From positions 62,001 to 126,000 of the forward strand of contig JAJYBB010000002.1 in assembly GCA_021779195.1 (NCBI GenBank): a stretch of DNA of 64,000 nt. The letters run 5' to 3'. The translations under genes and the position numbers were made by a program. The notes under the pieces are model-generated. The model was not told the origin of the DNA, did no database searches, and saw nothing but the letters and a program-made list of their open reading frames with translations. This DNA comes from Bacteroidota bacterium. GTDB taxonomy: Bacteria; Bacteroidota; Bacteroidia; Bacteroidales; Paludibacteraceae. Shown here piece by piece: positions 18,439-27,789 of this stretch. Every line of letters starts with the position of its first letter. Position 1 is the stretch's first letter.

Positions 18439-19671
18439 TTAGTGAAAAAACAAATATCCTAATAAGATGGCTGCCGTAATTCCTGCAAAATCAGCAATTA
18501 ATCCGGCAGCTAAAGCATAACGGGTATTTTTAATACCTACGGAACCAAAATAAACGGCTAAAATATAAAATGTAGTATCAGTTGATCCTTGAATAATGCA
18601 TGAAAGTCGACCAACAAATGAATCAGCTCCATGTATTTTCATGGTGTCGACCATCATACCGCGTGCTCCGCTTCCACTCAATGGTTTCATAAATGCGGTG
18701 GGTAATGCATCTACAAAATCGGGATTTAAGCCAAGTTTTATTACCATCCAACGAATTCCGTTTGTCAACAAATCTAACGCACCTGATGCCCGAAAAATGC
18801 CAATAGCTACCAAAATGGCTATCAAATAGGGAATGATGCCTACTGCAACCTGAAATCCTTCTTTTGCTCCTTCGATAAATGATTCGTACACGTTTACTTT
18901 TTTGCGTAATGCCATTAAAATAAACAAGACAATGATTCCGAAAAGTAATAAATTGGCAGTTAAAGCGGAATATTGGGCAATCTGATCTTTTGATAATCTG
19001 CTTAATAACAAAATGATAGCGGCAATAAAAACCATAAGTCCAATTAAAGTTCCCATCACCGTTTTATTGAAAAGATTAATTTTTTGAAAAATGGACACGG
19101 TTATTAAGCCCGTTAATGCCGCAATAAAGGTTGAAATTAAGATGGGAAGGAAAACATCGGCAGGATTAGCTGCCCCCATTTGTGCACGATAAACCATAAT
19201 GCTGATCGGGATCAGGCAAAGACCTGCGGTATTGAGCACCAAAAACATAATCATTGGATTGGAAGCGGTTTCTTTATCCGGATTGATGTCCTGAAGTTCT
19301 TTCATGGCTTTCAGTCCCATAGGTGTAGCTGCATTGTCAAGTCCAAGCATATTGGCCGAAACATTCATAAAAATACTTCCTAAAGAAGCGTGATTTTTAG
19401 GTATATCGGGTAGTATTTTTGTGAAAAAAGGAGCTACCAAACGCGAAAAATATTGAATTACGCCTCCTTTTTCACCAATTTTCATAATACCCAACCACAT
19501 GGACAGTACTCCCGCTAACCCAAGTGAAATTTCGAATCCGGTTTTGGCTGAACCAAATGCAGCTTGAATTATATCGGTGAATATCTGTGTGTTTCCGGTG
19601 AATATCAACTGGAAAACAGCTATAACAAAAGCGATTAAAATAAATCCTATCCAAATATAATTGAGAATCAT
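18439..19671 (-). CDS. Nucleoside-recognition (Gate) domain membrane protein, SpmA-SpmB-like
   Basis: The 410-residue multipass membrane protein has two Gate domains, corresponding to spore maturation proteins SpmA and SpmB fused head to tail. Typical segments include GVLSMWLGIMKIGEKGG, NMLGLDNAATPMGLKAM and the C-terminal KPLSGSGARGMMVD and GSTDTTFYILAVYFGSVG. The substrate is unknown; despite the name it occurs in many non-sporulating bacteria. The start is ATG 19671; an in-frame TTG at 19695 is less likely. Confidence 0.88.
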   Translation of the reverse strand: MILNYIWIGFILIAFVIAVFQLIFTGNTQIFTDIIQAAFGSAKTGFEISLGLAGVLSMWLGIMKIGEKGGVIQYFSRLVAPFFTKILPDIPKNHASLGSIFMNVSANMLGLDNAATPMGLKAMKELQDINPDKETASNPMIMFLVLNTAGLCLIPISIMVYRAQMGAANPADVFLPILISTFIAALTGLITVSIFQKINLFNKTVMGTLIGLMVFIAAIILLLSRLSKDQIAQYSALTANLLLFGIIVLFILMALRKKVNVYESFIEGAKEGFQVAVGIIPYLIAILVAIGIFRASGALDLLTNGIRWMVIKLGLNPDFVDALPTAFMKPLSGSGARGMMVDTMKIHGADSFVGRLSCIIQGSTDTTFYILAVYFGSVGIKNTRYALAAGLIADFAGITAAILLGYLFFH

Positions 19672-19706
19672 ACTGATTTTTTTGTTTCGATTCAAAAGAA
19701 AGACTA

Positions 19707-19734
19707 CAAAAGTACATTTTTTTTCGTTTTACAA
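19707..19734 (-). promoter_or_regulatory. Promoter of spmAB-like gene and ybeY
   Basis: On the minus strand TACTTTTG (19707-19714) with TTG (19732-19734) 17 bases upstream. Transcription would start near 19700, about 30 bases before the chosen ATG. Confidence 0.55.
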
Positions 19735-19949
19735 ATGCTAATTTAATCCTTGAATATCTGATAATCGAATAATTTTTAATTTCAAATCTCTTTAAATGAA
19801 ATGCTGTATCAATGTCAGTTTTTACTTATCTTTTTATTATCAGTACTTTAAACCGAATTTTTATTCATTCAACTTTGTCGATGTTAATTACAGGTTAGAG
19901 ATTCATCTCATTTTGTTCAATTCGTTATTCTTTGTTCGTTCTTTTGATG

Positions 19950-19957
19950 TAAATTTG
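19950..19957 (+). promoter_or_regulatory. -7 element for beta-helix lipoprotein gene
   Basis: TAAATTTG matches TAnnTTTG. A TTTG at 19931-19934 is closer than the usual -33 spacing. Confidence 0.5.
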
Positions 19958-19995
19958 CAAAAAAATAAAATTCATAATTCGACGTTAAAATATAA

Positions 19996-21480
19996 ATGGA
20001 TAGTTGTAAAATGATTTTCCGGTCTAAACATAAGGTTTCGTTTTTTTTTGCGTCTATTATTTTCGCGATGGTTACATTTTTGAATTCTTGTAATCAGGAT
20101 ATTTTTAGTACAAGCCCCAAGCATATCCTTAAATTTTCTATCGACACCTTGACTTTCGATACCGTTTTTACGACGATAGGTAGCGCTACCTCAAAAATTA
20201 TGGTTTATAATAGGGGTAACCAGGCATTGAATATTAGCTCTTTAAGCGTTGCGGGAGGATCGTCTTCTCCTTTTCAAATAAATGTCGATGGAAGTCTAAA
20301 TAAAGATAATAAGTTTACAAATGTTGAAATCAGAGCCAACGACAGCATGTATATTTTTGTGCAGGTAACTATAGATCCAAATCGGACTAATGCACCTCTT
20401 TTTATCGAAGATTCTTTAATGTTTATTACAAATGGTGTTTATCAAAATGTTAAATTACAGGCAGTTGGTCAGAATGTCATGATATTGAAAAATAAAATAA
20501 TAACAAATGATACAACCTTATCGGCAGAAAAACCCTATCTAATTTACGGTGATTTGGTTGTGGATACTGCCAAAACCCTTACCCTGACACCTGGTTGTAA
20601 ATTTTATTTTCATAATAATGCCAATCTCATTGTTTACGGAAATTTGCATGCAGAAGGTACTTTCGAAAACCCAATTTTAATGCGTGGTGACCGATTAGAT
20701 AAGATCAAGTTTGCAACGCCATTTCCTTACAATAATGTTGCAGGTCAATGGGGCGGCGTATATTTACTCTGGAATGGAGGTAATCATATTTTGCGACATG
20801 TAAAAATGAACAGCGGATATGTGGGAGTTTACTTTTCGAATAACGATTTTAGTCGATTGCCTGACTTAGAAATTTCCGACTGTAAAATTCATAATTTTTT
20901 AATGTACGGTTTAGTGGTTCAAAACGGAAATGTGCAAGTGTCAAATTCTGAAATTTCAAACACAAGTAGCTATTGCGTTTTTTTAAATGGAGGGAAACAT
21001 AGCTTTTTGCAGTCAACTATTGTTAACTATTTTAGTAACAGTGATGTACAACCTGTTTCACGCGATAATAAGCCGGCGGTAATGATTATGAATCTAAACC
21101 GGACGGCGCCCATGCAAAGTGTGTTTCGAAATTGTGTCATTGCAGGTAGTAACGTCAACGAGTTCAGTCTTGCATCGCGATATTTAAATCAATTCAGGGG
21201 CGTTTTCGATCATTGTTATATACAGAAAACAGATTCGATGAATTTACCCCAGTTTACTTCTATTCGTTGGTCTCAAAAAAATGATTCTATTTTTAAAAGC
21301 ATTCGGTATGATTACAAAAATAATACATACTTTAATTTTATGCCCGATTCCATTTCACCCATTCGTGGTATTGCCGATCCGAATATCGCCCGTCAGTTTC
21401 CTGTCGATCTGAATGGAAACAACCGAATGACTGATAATAAACCCGATTTGGGTGCTTACCAATGGCAACCTACCCACTAA
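19996..21480 (+). CDS. Lipoprotein with right-handed beta-helix fold
   Basis: The 494-residue protein has a lipoprotein signal (hydrophobic stretch then FLNSC), so it is probably anchored by lipid to the outer membrane. The first 150 residues after it look like an Ig-like beta sandwich (TIGSATSKIMVYNRGNQALNISSL). The rest has the short repeated turns of a parallel beta-helix (VVDTAKTLTLTPGCKFYFHNN... HILRHVKMNSGYVGVYFSNN). No catalytic residues are evident, so a polysaccharide-binding or structural role is possible. An alternative ATG at 20011 would give a cleaner signal peptide. Confidence 0.8.
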   Translation: MDSCKMIFRSKHKVSFFFASIIFAMVTFLNSCNQDIFSTSPKHILKFSIDTLTFDTVFTTIGSATSKIMVYNRGNQALNISSLSVAGGSSSPFQINVDGSLNKDNKFTNVEIRANDSMYIFVQVTIDPNRTNAPLFIEDSLMFITNGVYQNVKLQAVGQNVMILKNKIITNDTTLSAEKPYLIYGDLVVDTAKTLTLTPGCKFYFHNNANLIVYGNLHAEGTFENPILMRGDRLDKIKFATPFPYNNVAGQWGGVYLLWNGGNHILRHVKMNSGYVGVYFSNNDFSRLPDLEISDCKIHNFLMYGLVVQNGNVQVSNSEISNTSSYCVFLNGGKHSFLQSTIVNYFSNSDVQPVSRDNKPAVMIMNLNRTAPMQSVFRNCVIAGSNVNEFSLASRYLNQFRGVFDHCYIQKTDSMNLPQFTSIRWSQKNDSIFKSIRYDYKNNTYFNFMPDSISPIRGIADPNIARQFPVDLNGNNRMTDNKPDLGAYQWQPTH

Positions 21481-21814
21481 AAATAAGTAATTGAATGCAT
21501 ATGATTTCGAATTTCATTACTAAAAGCAAAGAAATGGAACTCTGATTTTCGTTGATTAAACGATTCGAAAATTCCGACTCTACAGTATGAAAAACGGATT
21601 TACATATCCTTCTCAGCAATTTGATTTTCAGATACTACCTTTACCTTTTTGTCGAAGTTAAAAAATACTCCTTTTTCTTTTATCCGTCATTTTCCGCTAA
21701 ATCAGCGTATTCCGTTTGAAATGGAACGTCGAAAATACTCCATCTGCATTCGATTAATATTTTTAAAAGATACAATATTTATGCACAACCCCGAATTTAG
21801 TTTAAACAATTCAA

Positions 21815-21849
21815 AACACCTAACAAGTTTCAAAAACCTATTAGGTGTT
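21815..21849. repeat. REP-like palindrome (AACACCTAA...TTAGGTGTT)
   Basis: An imperfect palindrome pairs AACACCTAACAAGTTT with AAAACCTATTAGGTGTT around a short CA-rich loop. The CCTAACAGGTTT core is familiar from intergenic palindromes of many Bacteroidota genomes. It could also act as a weak terminator for the lipoprotein gene. Confidence 0.6.
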
Positions 21850-22010
21850 ATTCCGATTAGAAAATCGAGCGTTTCGTTTAATCTAAACTAATTAAAAGCA
21901 AATACTTAGTTCAATTTACGTATATGGTATTTTGATTGAATAAATTTATTACTGAGAATAATTGTATGTGTATTAAATCAATCGCTTCGTTGATAGATTG
22001 CAACTTTCGG

Positions 22011-22047
22011 TTAACAATGTGTTGTTAATGCCATTTTTAACAACACA
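22011..22047. promoter_or_regulatory. Alternating TTAACAA/TTGTTAA inverted repeats
   Basis: TTAACAA (22011-22017), TTGTTAA (22022-22028) and TTAACAACACA (22037-22047) can form two mutually exclusive hairpins, including a perfect 10-bp stem of TGTGTTGTTA with TAACAACACA. It lies 54 bases beyond the 3' end of the DUF5362 gene. It may be a minus-strand terminator or an operator; the sequence does not decide. Confidence 0.4.
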
Positions 22048-22100
22048 AAGAGAACAGCTTAATTGATTTTTCACTTTGCAATGTATTAAAAAATTGATGA

Positions 22101-22574
22101 TTACATACATGACAGTTTACTCATACTCACAATGACTATAATTGGAATCAATAGTAAATATAACGACATGATTGCGATTGTCATAATTCCCAAAAACCTG
22201 AAAAGTTTTTTCAGATTTAAAAAACTTTCGTCAATCATTGCTTGATGGTTATTTTCCACAGCTTTTTTAGCTTTTAATGCAAAATTGTAAAGGTAAAGAG
22301 CGGGGAAGAAATACAAAGCTGCCATCACGATGTAAATAATTCCGAAAAATACAAATGGAATTCCAAACTGTGTTCCGAAAAATGGAGATGATCCCAAAAA
22401 TGGTGATAAAATTAACATTAAGAGAGATATAAACACAATTAAACCTACAAAGATGAATCCTAGAATTGCTAAAAAATTTGCCCATTTAGAGGTTGTTAGT
22501 AAATTTTGTTTTATCTCGGAACTAATAATCATTTCTTTTTCAGTTGTTTCGTTGTTTAATGTTTCATTTTCCAT
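22101..22574 (-). CDS. DUF5362 family membrane protein
   Basis: The 157-residue protein has a hydrophilic acidic N-terminus (about 25 residues) followed by four hydrophobic helices; between the third and fourth is the conserved ALKAKKAVENNHQAMIDESFLNLKKLFRFLGI segment of DUF5362 proteins (residues about 98-130). These are small inner-membrane proteins of Bacteroidota without known function. It stands alone, with a -7 element at 22621-22628. Confidence 0.8.
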   Translation of the reverse strand: MENETLNNETTEKEMIISSEIKQNLLTTSKWANFLAILGFIFVGLIVFISLLMLILSPFLGSSPFFGTQFGIPFVFFGIIYIVMAALYFFPALYLYNFALKAKKAVENNHQAMIDESFLNLKKLFRFLGIMTIAIMSLYLLLIPIIVIVSMSKLSCM

Positions 22575-22620
22575 ATTGTTTTTTGTTTAGTTGTTGAAAA
22601 TGATAAATGATAATATTTTA

Positions 22621-22628
22621 CAAAGATA
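22621..22628 (-). promoter_or_regulatory. -7 element for DUF5362 gene
   Basis: TATCTTTG on the minus strand, 47 bases upstream of the start codon; no good -33 box. Confidence 0.5.
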
Positions 22629-22801
22629 TAACTTTTATTATTAGCTTAATATGTTATGTCCATTTTTAAATATTTATATTTCAATATACGGTGTTCAAAA
22701 TATTTACTTGCGCGATAAATCACATAATATACTGATATTATGCAGTATAATTATATTCGTCTTTAATTACCGCTTTTTTTCTTTAATAGATGCTTGAAAA
22801 G

Positions 22802-22833
22802 TTGTATTAACTCAACAGAAATTAGTAATTTTG
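22802..22833 (+). promoter_or_regulatory. Promoter of mutA
   Basis: TTG (22802-22804) and TAATTTTG (22826-22833) are spaced by 21 bases. Transcription would begin about 30 bases before the ATG at 22869, which excludes an apparent upstream in-frame start at 22794. Confidence 0.75.
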
Positions 22834-22868
22834 CGGTCTCTAAGAAAATCAGATTATTAAACTATATT

Positions 22869-24758
22869 ATGGCAGAAAAAAAATTGAATTTATTGGCTGA
22901 TTTTCCATCCGTTAGCACACAGCAATGGATGGATAAAATCACCGCCGACCTCAAAGGAGCTGACTTCAACAAGAAGCTCGTTTGGAAAACCAACGAAGGC
23001 TTCAGCGTGTTGCCTTTCTATCGTGCAGAAGACATTGCAGGCTTGCAAACGAAAGATGCAGCTCCGGGTGTTTTTCCGTTTGTGCGTGGAATTAAAGCCG
23101 ACAACGAGTGGTTTGTCCGTCAGGACATCGTGGTAGAATCGGCTAAAGATGCCAATGCAAAAGCATTGGACATTTTGTTTAAAGGCGTTACCTCTTTGGG
23201 TTTCAAACTGAAAAAAGAAGAATTAAGTGCTGAAACCATCGCTACCTTGCTCGAAGGTATTGCTGCTGATTGTGTGGAACTTAACTTCGGTATTTGCGTG
23301 AGCGCAGCAGCTAAGCTGGCCACGATCCTGACCGATTATTTCAATTCAAAAGGGTATGATGTAAAAAAATTACAGGGTTCCATCAATTTCGATCCAATAA
23401 ACCGGATGCTTTTGGCGGGAAAAAAATTGACCAAAGATGAAATTGCCACTAAAGCTAAAGCCACTGTTTTAGCGGCTGCCGGTTTACCGTTCTACAAAGT
23501 TGTTGGTGTGAATGCAACTACCTTGAATAACTCAGGTGCTTTTATTGCCCAGGAATTGGGTTACGCATTGGCTTGGGGTAACGAATACCTGTCGTCATTG
23601 GTCGAAGCTGGTGTTGATACTTCATTGGCTGCTAAAAAAATCAAATTCAGCTTTGGAGTGGGTGGAAACTATTTTATGGAAATAGCCAAATTCCGTGCTG
23701 CCCGCATGTTATGGGCTAAAATAGTAGATGCTTATCAGCCGATATGTCGTGTGCCCGATTGTAAAAATACGGTCAATGGCATTTGCAAATGTGCTGCTAA
23801 AATGCGCATTCACGCCGAAACGTCTACGTTCAACACTACCATTTTTGACGCTAACGTAAATATGCTTCGTACGCAAACCGAAGCCATGAGCGCTACGCTC
23901 GGCGGGGTTAATTCGCTGACTGTTTCGCCTTACGATGTTGCGTACAAAACTTCCGACGAATTTTCGGAACGTATTGCCCGTAACCAACAATTATTATTGA
24001 AAGAAGAATGTCATTTCGATAAAGTAGCTGACCCTGCTGCCGGTTCTTATTATATCGAAACATTGACAAACGAAATTGCTGCTCAAGCCTGGAAATTATT
24101 CCTTGAAGTTGAGGATAACGGCGGTTTCTTTGCTGCTGTAGCTTCCGGTTCTGTTCAACAAGCCGTTAAAGCTACTGCTGCTGCTCGTTTGAAAGCTGTT
24201 TCAAGCCGACGCGAAGTATTGCTGGGAACCAACCAGTTTCCCAACTTTAGTGAGGTGGCTTTGGCAAAAGTGGAAAAAGAAGATCTCGCCGATTGTGGTT
24301 GCTCACACAGCGGAACAGAAAAACTGTTGCCTGTACGTGGGGCTGCCGAATTCGAAGCCTTGCGTTTTGCAACTGAAGGAGCTGCTAAACGTCCAAAAGC
24401 ATTTATGTTGACCATTGGGAGCTTAGCAATGCGTTTGGCTCGTGCTCAGTTCTCTTGTAACTTCTTTGCTTGTGCTGGTTATGACGTTGTTGATAACTTA
24501 GGTTTTTCAACCGTTGAAGAAGGTGTTGCTGCTGCTCAGGCCGCCGGAGCTGACATTATTGTTCTTTGCTCAAGCGACGATGAATACGCTGAATTAGCTC
24601 CTGCTGCATTCAAAGCTATCGACGGAAAACAACTTTTCGTAGTAGCCGGTGCTCCTGCTTGCGCTGATGATTTAAAAGCGATTGGTATCGAATACTTTGT
24701 AAACGTAAAAAACAACGTGCTTGAAATGCTTCAGAAATTCAATTCAAAATTATTATAA
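22869..24758 (+). CDS. mutA: Methylmalonyl-CoA mutase small (beta) subunit
   Basis: The 629-residue partner of the catalytic large subunit forms the heterodimer that interconverts succinyl-CoA and (R)-methylmalonyl-CoA in propionate metabolism. It has the TIM-barrel core ([49 protein letters not shown]) but its C-terminal cobalamin-type domain lacks the DxHxxG motif, as expected for the non-catalytic subunit. C293, C298, C306 and C308 form an unusual cysteine cluster in the barrel. Codons are richer in G+C than in neighbouring genes, consistent with high expression. A GxxExxY gene separates it from mutB. Confidence 0.94.
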   Translation: MAEKKLNLLADFPSVSTQQWMDKITADLKGADFNKKLVWKTNEGFSVLPFYRAEDIAGLQTKDAAPGVFPFVRGIKADNEWFVRQDIVVESAKDANAKALDILFKGVTSLGFKLKKEELSAETIATLLEGIAADCVELNFGICVSAAAKLATILTDYFNSKGYDVKKLQGSINFDPINRMLLAGKKLTKDEIATKAKATVLAAAGLPFYKVVGVNATTLNNSGAFIAQELGYALAWGNEYLSSLVEAGVDTSLAAKKIKFSFGVGGNYFMEIAKFRAARMLWAKIVDAYQPICRVPDCKNTVNGICKCAAKMRIHAETSTFNTTIFDANVNMLRTQTEAMSATLGGVNSLTVSPYDVAYKTSDEFSERIARNQQLLLKEECHFDKVADPAAGSYYIETLTNEIAAQAWKLFLEVEDNGGFFAAVASGSVQQAVKATAAARLKAVSSRREVLLGTNQFPNFSEVALAKVEKEDLADCGCSHSGTEKLLPVRGAAEFEALRFATEGAAKRPKAFMLTIGSLAMRLARAQFSCNFFACAGYDVVDNLGFSTVEEGVAAAQAAGADIIVLCSSDDEYAELAPAAFKAIDGKQLFVVAGAPACADDLKAIGIEYFVNVKNNVLEMLQKFNSKLL

Positions 24759-24782
24759 ACACCAAGACTCGGAGACACAAAG
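24759..24782 (+). repeat. Left flanking repeat of GxxExxY module 1
   Basis: ACACCAAGACTCGGAGACAC plus AAAG lies directly after the mutA stop. It is a degenerate copy, in the same orientation, of the 25178-25200 repeat, and an inverted copy of the two repeats that follow it. Confidence 0.8.
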
Positions 24783-24785
24783 CAA

Positions 24786-25175
24786 ATGAATAAAGCAGAA
24801 TTAGATAATATTGGAACTAAAATTGTGGATGCAGCATATTGTGTTCATAAAGAATTCGGTCCTGGTCTATTGGAGTCTGTTTATGAATTTTGCTTGATAG
24901 AGGAATTAAAGTCACGGAACTTGACTGTAAATAGTCAAGTAAGATTACCGCTGAATTATAAAGGTAAAATATTGAACAAAGAGTTTATTATCGATATTTT
25001 GGTTGAAAATGAAATTATCATTGAGCTAAAAGCAGTTGAAATAGTACTGCCAGTTCATGAAGTTCAACTTCTTACTTATATGAAACTTGCCGACAAAAAA
25101 CTTGGGTATTTGATTAATTTCAATGTTCCAATAATCAAAGAAGGCATAAAGCGTAAAATTAATGGCTACTTCTGA
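24786..25175 (+). CDS. GxxExxY protein, PD-(D/E)XK nuclease-like (copy 1)
   Basis: The 129-residue protein has the name-giving motif GLLESVY (G27, E30, Y33) and a nuclease-like core D70...E80-L-K82 (FIIDILVENEIIIELK), as in the PDDEXK_3 family. The biochemical role of the family is not established to my knowledge. It lies between mutA and mutB, in the same direction, wrapped by short repeats: one direct copy before it and one direct plus two inverted copies after it. This suggests a unit that moves or spreads together with its repeats rather than a propionate gene. The second copy in the window (40173-40550) is clearly homologous but divergent. Confidence 0.88.
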   Translation: MNKAELDNIGTKIVDAAYCVHKEFGPGLLESVYEFCLIEELKSRNLTVNSQVRLPLNYKGKILNKEFIIDILVENEIIIELKAVEIVLPVHEVQLLTYMKLADKKLGYLINFNVPIIKEGIKRKINGYF

Positions 25176-25177
25176 TT

Positions 25178-25282
25178 CAACACAAAGACACCAAGACACG
25201 AATTTAATTATTTTTGTGTCTCAGTGTCTCCGTGTTGAAAAAAAATATTTTTGTGTCTTAGTGCCTCCGTGTTGAAAAAAAT
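25178..25282. repeat. Right flanking repeats of GxxExxY module 1
   Basis: Three copies follow the gene: a direct copy (25178-25200) and two inverted 33-bp copies (25211-25243 and 25250-25282) that differ from each other at about two positions (GTGTCTCAGTGTCTCCGTGT and GTGTCTTAGTGCCTCCGTGT). The direct copy can pair with either inverted copy (18 of 22 positions), making a long hairpin in front of mutB. Confidence 0.85.
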
Positions 25283-25289
25283 AAAAAAT

Positions 25290-27413
25290 ATGAAACCAAA
25301 TTTCAAAAATATAGATATTAAAAACGTAGCTGCATCTACTGCTCAGCAGGCCGATAGCAGCTGGCTAACTGCGGAATTGATTCCGGTTAAGCCATTTTAT
25401 ACAAAAGATGATTTGGAAGGCATGGAGCATTTGAACTATGCTGCCGGTCTTCCTCCTTACTTACGCGGACCTTATTCGGTCATGTACGCTATGCAGCCCT
25501 GGACTATCCGTCAATACGCCGGATTCTCTACCGCTGAAGAATCAAACGCATTCTACCGTCGTAACCTTGCTGCTGGTCAAAAAGGTCTTTCGGTAGCTTT
25601 CGACTTGGCTACACACCGTGGCTACGATGCTGATCACGAACGTGTGGTTGGTGACGTAGGTAAAGCGGGTGTGTCTATCTGTTCGGTTGAAGATATGAAA
25701 GTGTTGTTCGATGGTATTCCATTGAATAAAATGTCGGTTTCTATGACTATGAACGGTGCAGTACTTCCTATCCTTGCATTTTATATCAATGCAGGTTTGG
25801 AACAAGGTGCTAAACTGGAAGAAATGGCCGGAACTATCCAAAACGATATTTTGAAAGAATTCATGGTGCGTAATACGTATATTTACCCACCTAAATTCTC
25901 AATGAAAATTATTGCTGATATTTTTGAGTTTACTTCTCAAAAAATGCCTAAGTTTAACTCTATCTCTATCTCAGGTTATCACATGCAGGAAGCTGGTGCA
26001 ACTGCTGATATCGAGTTAGCTTACACATTGGCCGATGGACTTGAGTACTTACGTGCTGGAGTAAATGCAGGAATGGATATCGACTCGTTCGCTCCACGTT
26101 TGTCATTCTTCTGGGCAATTGGTATGAATCACTTTATGGAAATTGCCAAAATGCGTGCTGCACGTATGTTGTGGGCAAAAATCGTAAAGCAATTCAACCC
26201 TAAAAATCCAAAATCACTGGCGTTGCGTACGCACTCGCAAACTTCAGGTTGGTCGTTGACCGAGCAAGATCCGTTCAACAACGTGGGACGTACGTGTATC
26301 GAAGCCATGGCTGCCGCATTGGGACACACGCAATCGCTTCACACCAATGCGTTGGACGAAGCTATCGCGTTGCCAACCGATTTCTCGGCTCGTATTGCCC
26401 GTAACACACAAATCTATATTCAACAAGAAACTGATATTTGCCGTGAGGTTGACCCATGGGCAGGTTCTTACTACGTCGAATCGTTGACTAACGAATTGGC
26501 TGAAAAAGCATGGGCGTTGATCGAAGAAGTAGAAAAATTAGGTGGTATGGCTGCGGCTATCGAAACCGGTGTTCCGAAAATGCGTATCGAAGAAGCTTCT
26601 GCACGTACACAAGCTCGTATCGACTCTGGAAGTCAGGTAATTGTAGGGGTAAACAGATATCGTTTGGAAAAGGAAGATCCCATCGATATTCTCGAAGTGG
26701 ACAACACAGCAGTTCGTATTCAACAAATCGAACGGTTGAAAGAACTGCGTGCCAACCGCGACGAAGCTGCTGTACAAGCTGCTTTGGCTGCCATTACCGA
26801 ATGTGCTAAAACCGGAAACGGTAACTTATTAGAATTAGCTGTAGAAGCAGCACGGGTTCGCGCTTCATTGGGCGAAATTTCCGACGCTTGCGAAGCAGTT
26901 GCAGGACGTTATAAAGCAACCATCAGAACAATTTCAGGCGTGTATTCATCAGAAACCAAAAACGATGCAAACTTTCAGAAAGCTTGCGAGTTGACAGAGA
27001 AATTTGCAAAAAAAGAAGGCCGTCGTCCTCGTATCATGATTGCTAAAATGGGTCAGGATGGTCACGACCGTGGTGCGAAAGTTGTTGCTACCGGTTATGC
27101 CGACTGCGGATTCGATGTGGACATGGGACCATTGTTCCAAACTCCGGCCGAAGCAGCCAAACAAGCTGTAGAAAATGATGTTCATGTAATGGGTGTGTCT
27201 TCATTGGCAGCCGGTCACAAAACGTTGATTCCGCAGGTAATGGAAGAGCTGAAAAAACTTGGTCGCGAAGATATTATCGTTATTGCTGGTGGAGTTATTC
27301 CGGCGCAAGATTACGATTATCTGTACAAAGCCGGTGTAGCAGCTATCTTTGGTCCGGGTAGTCCGGTTGCGAAAGCAGCTTGTACAATCATGGAAATTTT
27401 GTTGGAAGAATAA
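25290..27413 (+). CDS. mutB: Methylmalonyl-CoA mutase large (alpha) subunit
   Basis: The 707-residue catalytic subunit has a substrate-binding TIM barrel ([51 protein letters not shown]) followed by the adenosylcobalamin domain with DGHDRG, whose H592 is the lower cobalt ligand. It carries out the radical carbon-skeleton rearrangement with MutA. The start is ATG 25290, eight bases after the repeat cluster. A strong terminator follows. Like mutA it is comparatively G+C-rich. No MeaB chaperone gene is in the window. Confidence 0.97.
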   Translation: MKPNFKNIDIKNVAASTAQQADSSWLTAELIPVKPFYTKDDLEGMEHLNYAAGLPPYLRGPYSVMYAMQPWTIRQYAGFSTAEESNAFYRRNLAAGQKGLSVAFDLATHRGYDADHERVVGDVGKAGVSICSVEDMKVLFDGIPLNKMSVSMTMNGAVLPILAFYINAGLEQGAKLEEMAGTIQNDILKEFMVRNTYIYPPKFSMKIIADIFEFTSQKMPKFNSISISGYHMQEAGATADIELAYTLADGLEYLRAGVNAGMDIDSFAPRLSFFWAIGMNHFMEIAKMRAARMLWAKIVKQFNPKNPKSLALRTHSQTSGWSLTEQDPFNNVGRTCIEAMAAALGHTQSLHTNALDEAIALPTDFSARIARNTQIYIQQETDICREVDPWAGSYYVESLTNELAEKAWALIEEVEKLGGMAAAIETGVPKMRIEEASARTQARIDSGSQVIVGVNRYRLEKEDPIDILEVDNTAVRIQQIERLKELRANRDEAAVQAALAAITECAKTGNGNLLELAVEAARVRASLGEISDACEAVAGRYKATIRTISGVYSSETKNDANFQKACELTEKFAKKEGRRPRIMIAKMGQDGHDRGAKVVATGYADCGFDVDMGPLFQTPAEAAKQAVENDVHVMGVSSLAAGHKTLIPQVMEELKKLGREDIIVIAGGVIPAQDYDYLYKAGVAAIFGPGSPVAKAACTIMEILLEE

Positions 27414-27458
27414 GACCCTACCACTCTTGCCCTTCTTTCTTGGGAGGGTGAGAAGAAC

Positions 27459-27495
27459 AAACGGACTTGCCATTTTATGAGGTGAGTCCGTTTTT
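27459..27495 (+). terminator. Terminator of mutB
   Basis: AAACGGACT pairs with AGTCCGTTT around a partly paired TTGCC/GGTG interior, followed by a T-rich tail (TTTTTATTTT). Confidence 0.88.
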
Positions 27496-27734
27496 ATTTT
27501 ATCAAATTATTTTATAAAAATGTGATACCGATTAATCCAAAAGCTAAACAAAATGAAAATCAAAGTGCCTACAATCGAATGATATGCAGGTGTTTTTAAA
27601 ACCATAGAAACAATTTCACTGAGGTGTTTTTTCCAAAGTAACAAAATATTTGCTAAGTCGAACGAGTGAAGTCGGGTAATGTTCAATCAAAATAAATCAT
27701 TCTTCGAATATTGCAAAAATTGTTTTTATTTTTT

Positions 27735-27762
27735 TTGCACTCTGTAGTTTTCGCTACCTTTG
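27735..27762 (+). promoter_or_regulatory. Promoter of panE
   Basis: TACCTTTG (27755-27762) is a good -7 element, with TTG at 27735-27737 as a somewhat close -33 box. Apart from the mutB terminator, I see nothing else in the mutB-panE gap. Confidence 0.65.
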
Positions 27763-27789
27763 CACTCCGTTTTTTAAGGATAAATAAAT

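Larger units (their letters stand above)
21481..22100. other. Gene-free gap with two hairpin elements
   Basis: About 620 A+T-rich bases. An 80-codon frame starting at a TTG (21649) has no family features and is not called. Two inverted-repeat elements are listed separately. Confidence 0.6.

Noticed and set aside
21649-21891. 80-codon plus-strand frame
   Set aside because: TTG start, no family features, and it runs through a REP-like palindrome.
22794-22868. N-terminal extension of mutA
   Set aside because: The promoter at 22802-22833 lies within it, so it cannot be translated from that transcript.
22575-22868. Cobalamin riboswitch before mutA
   Set aside because: The leader after the predicted transcription start is only about 30 bases, too short for one.
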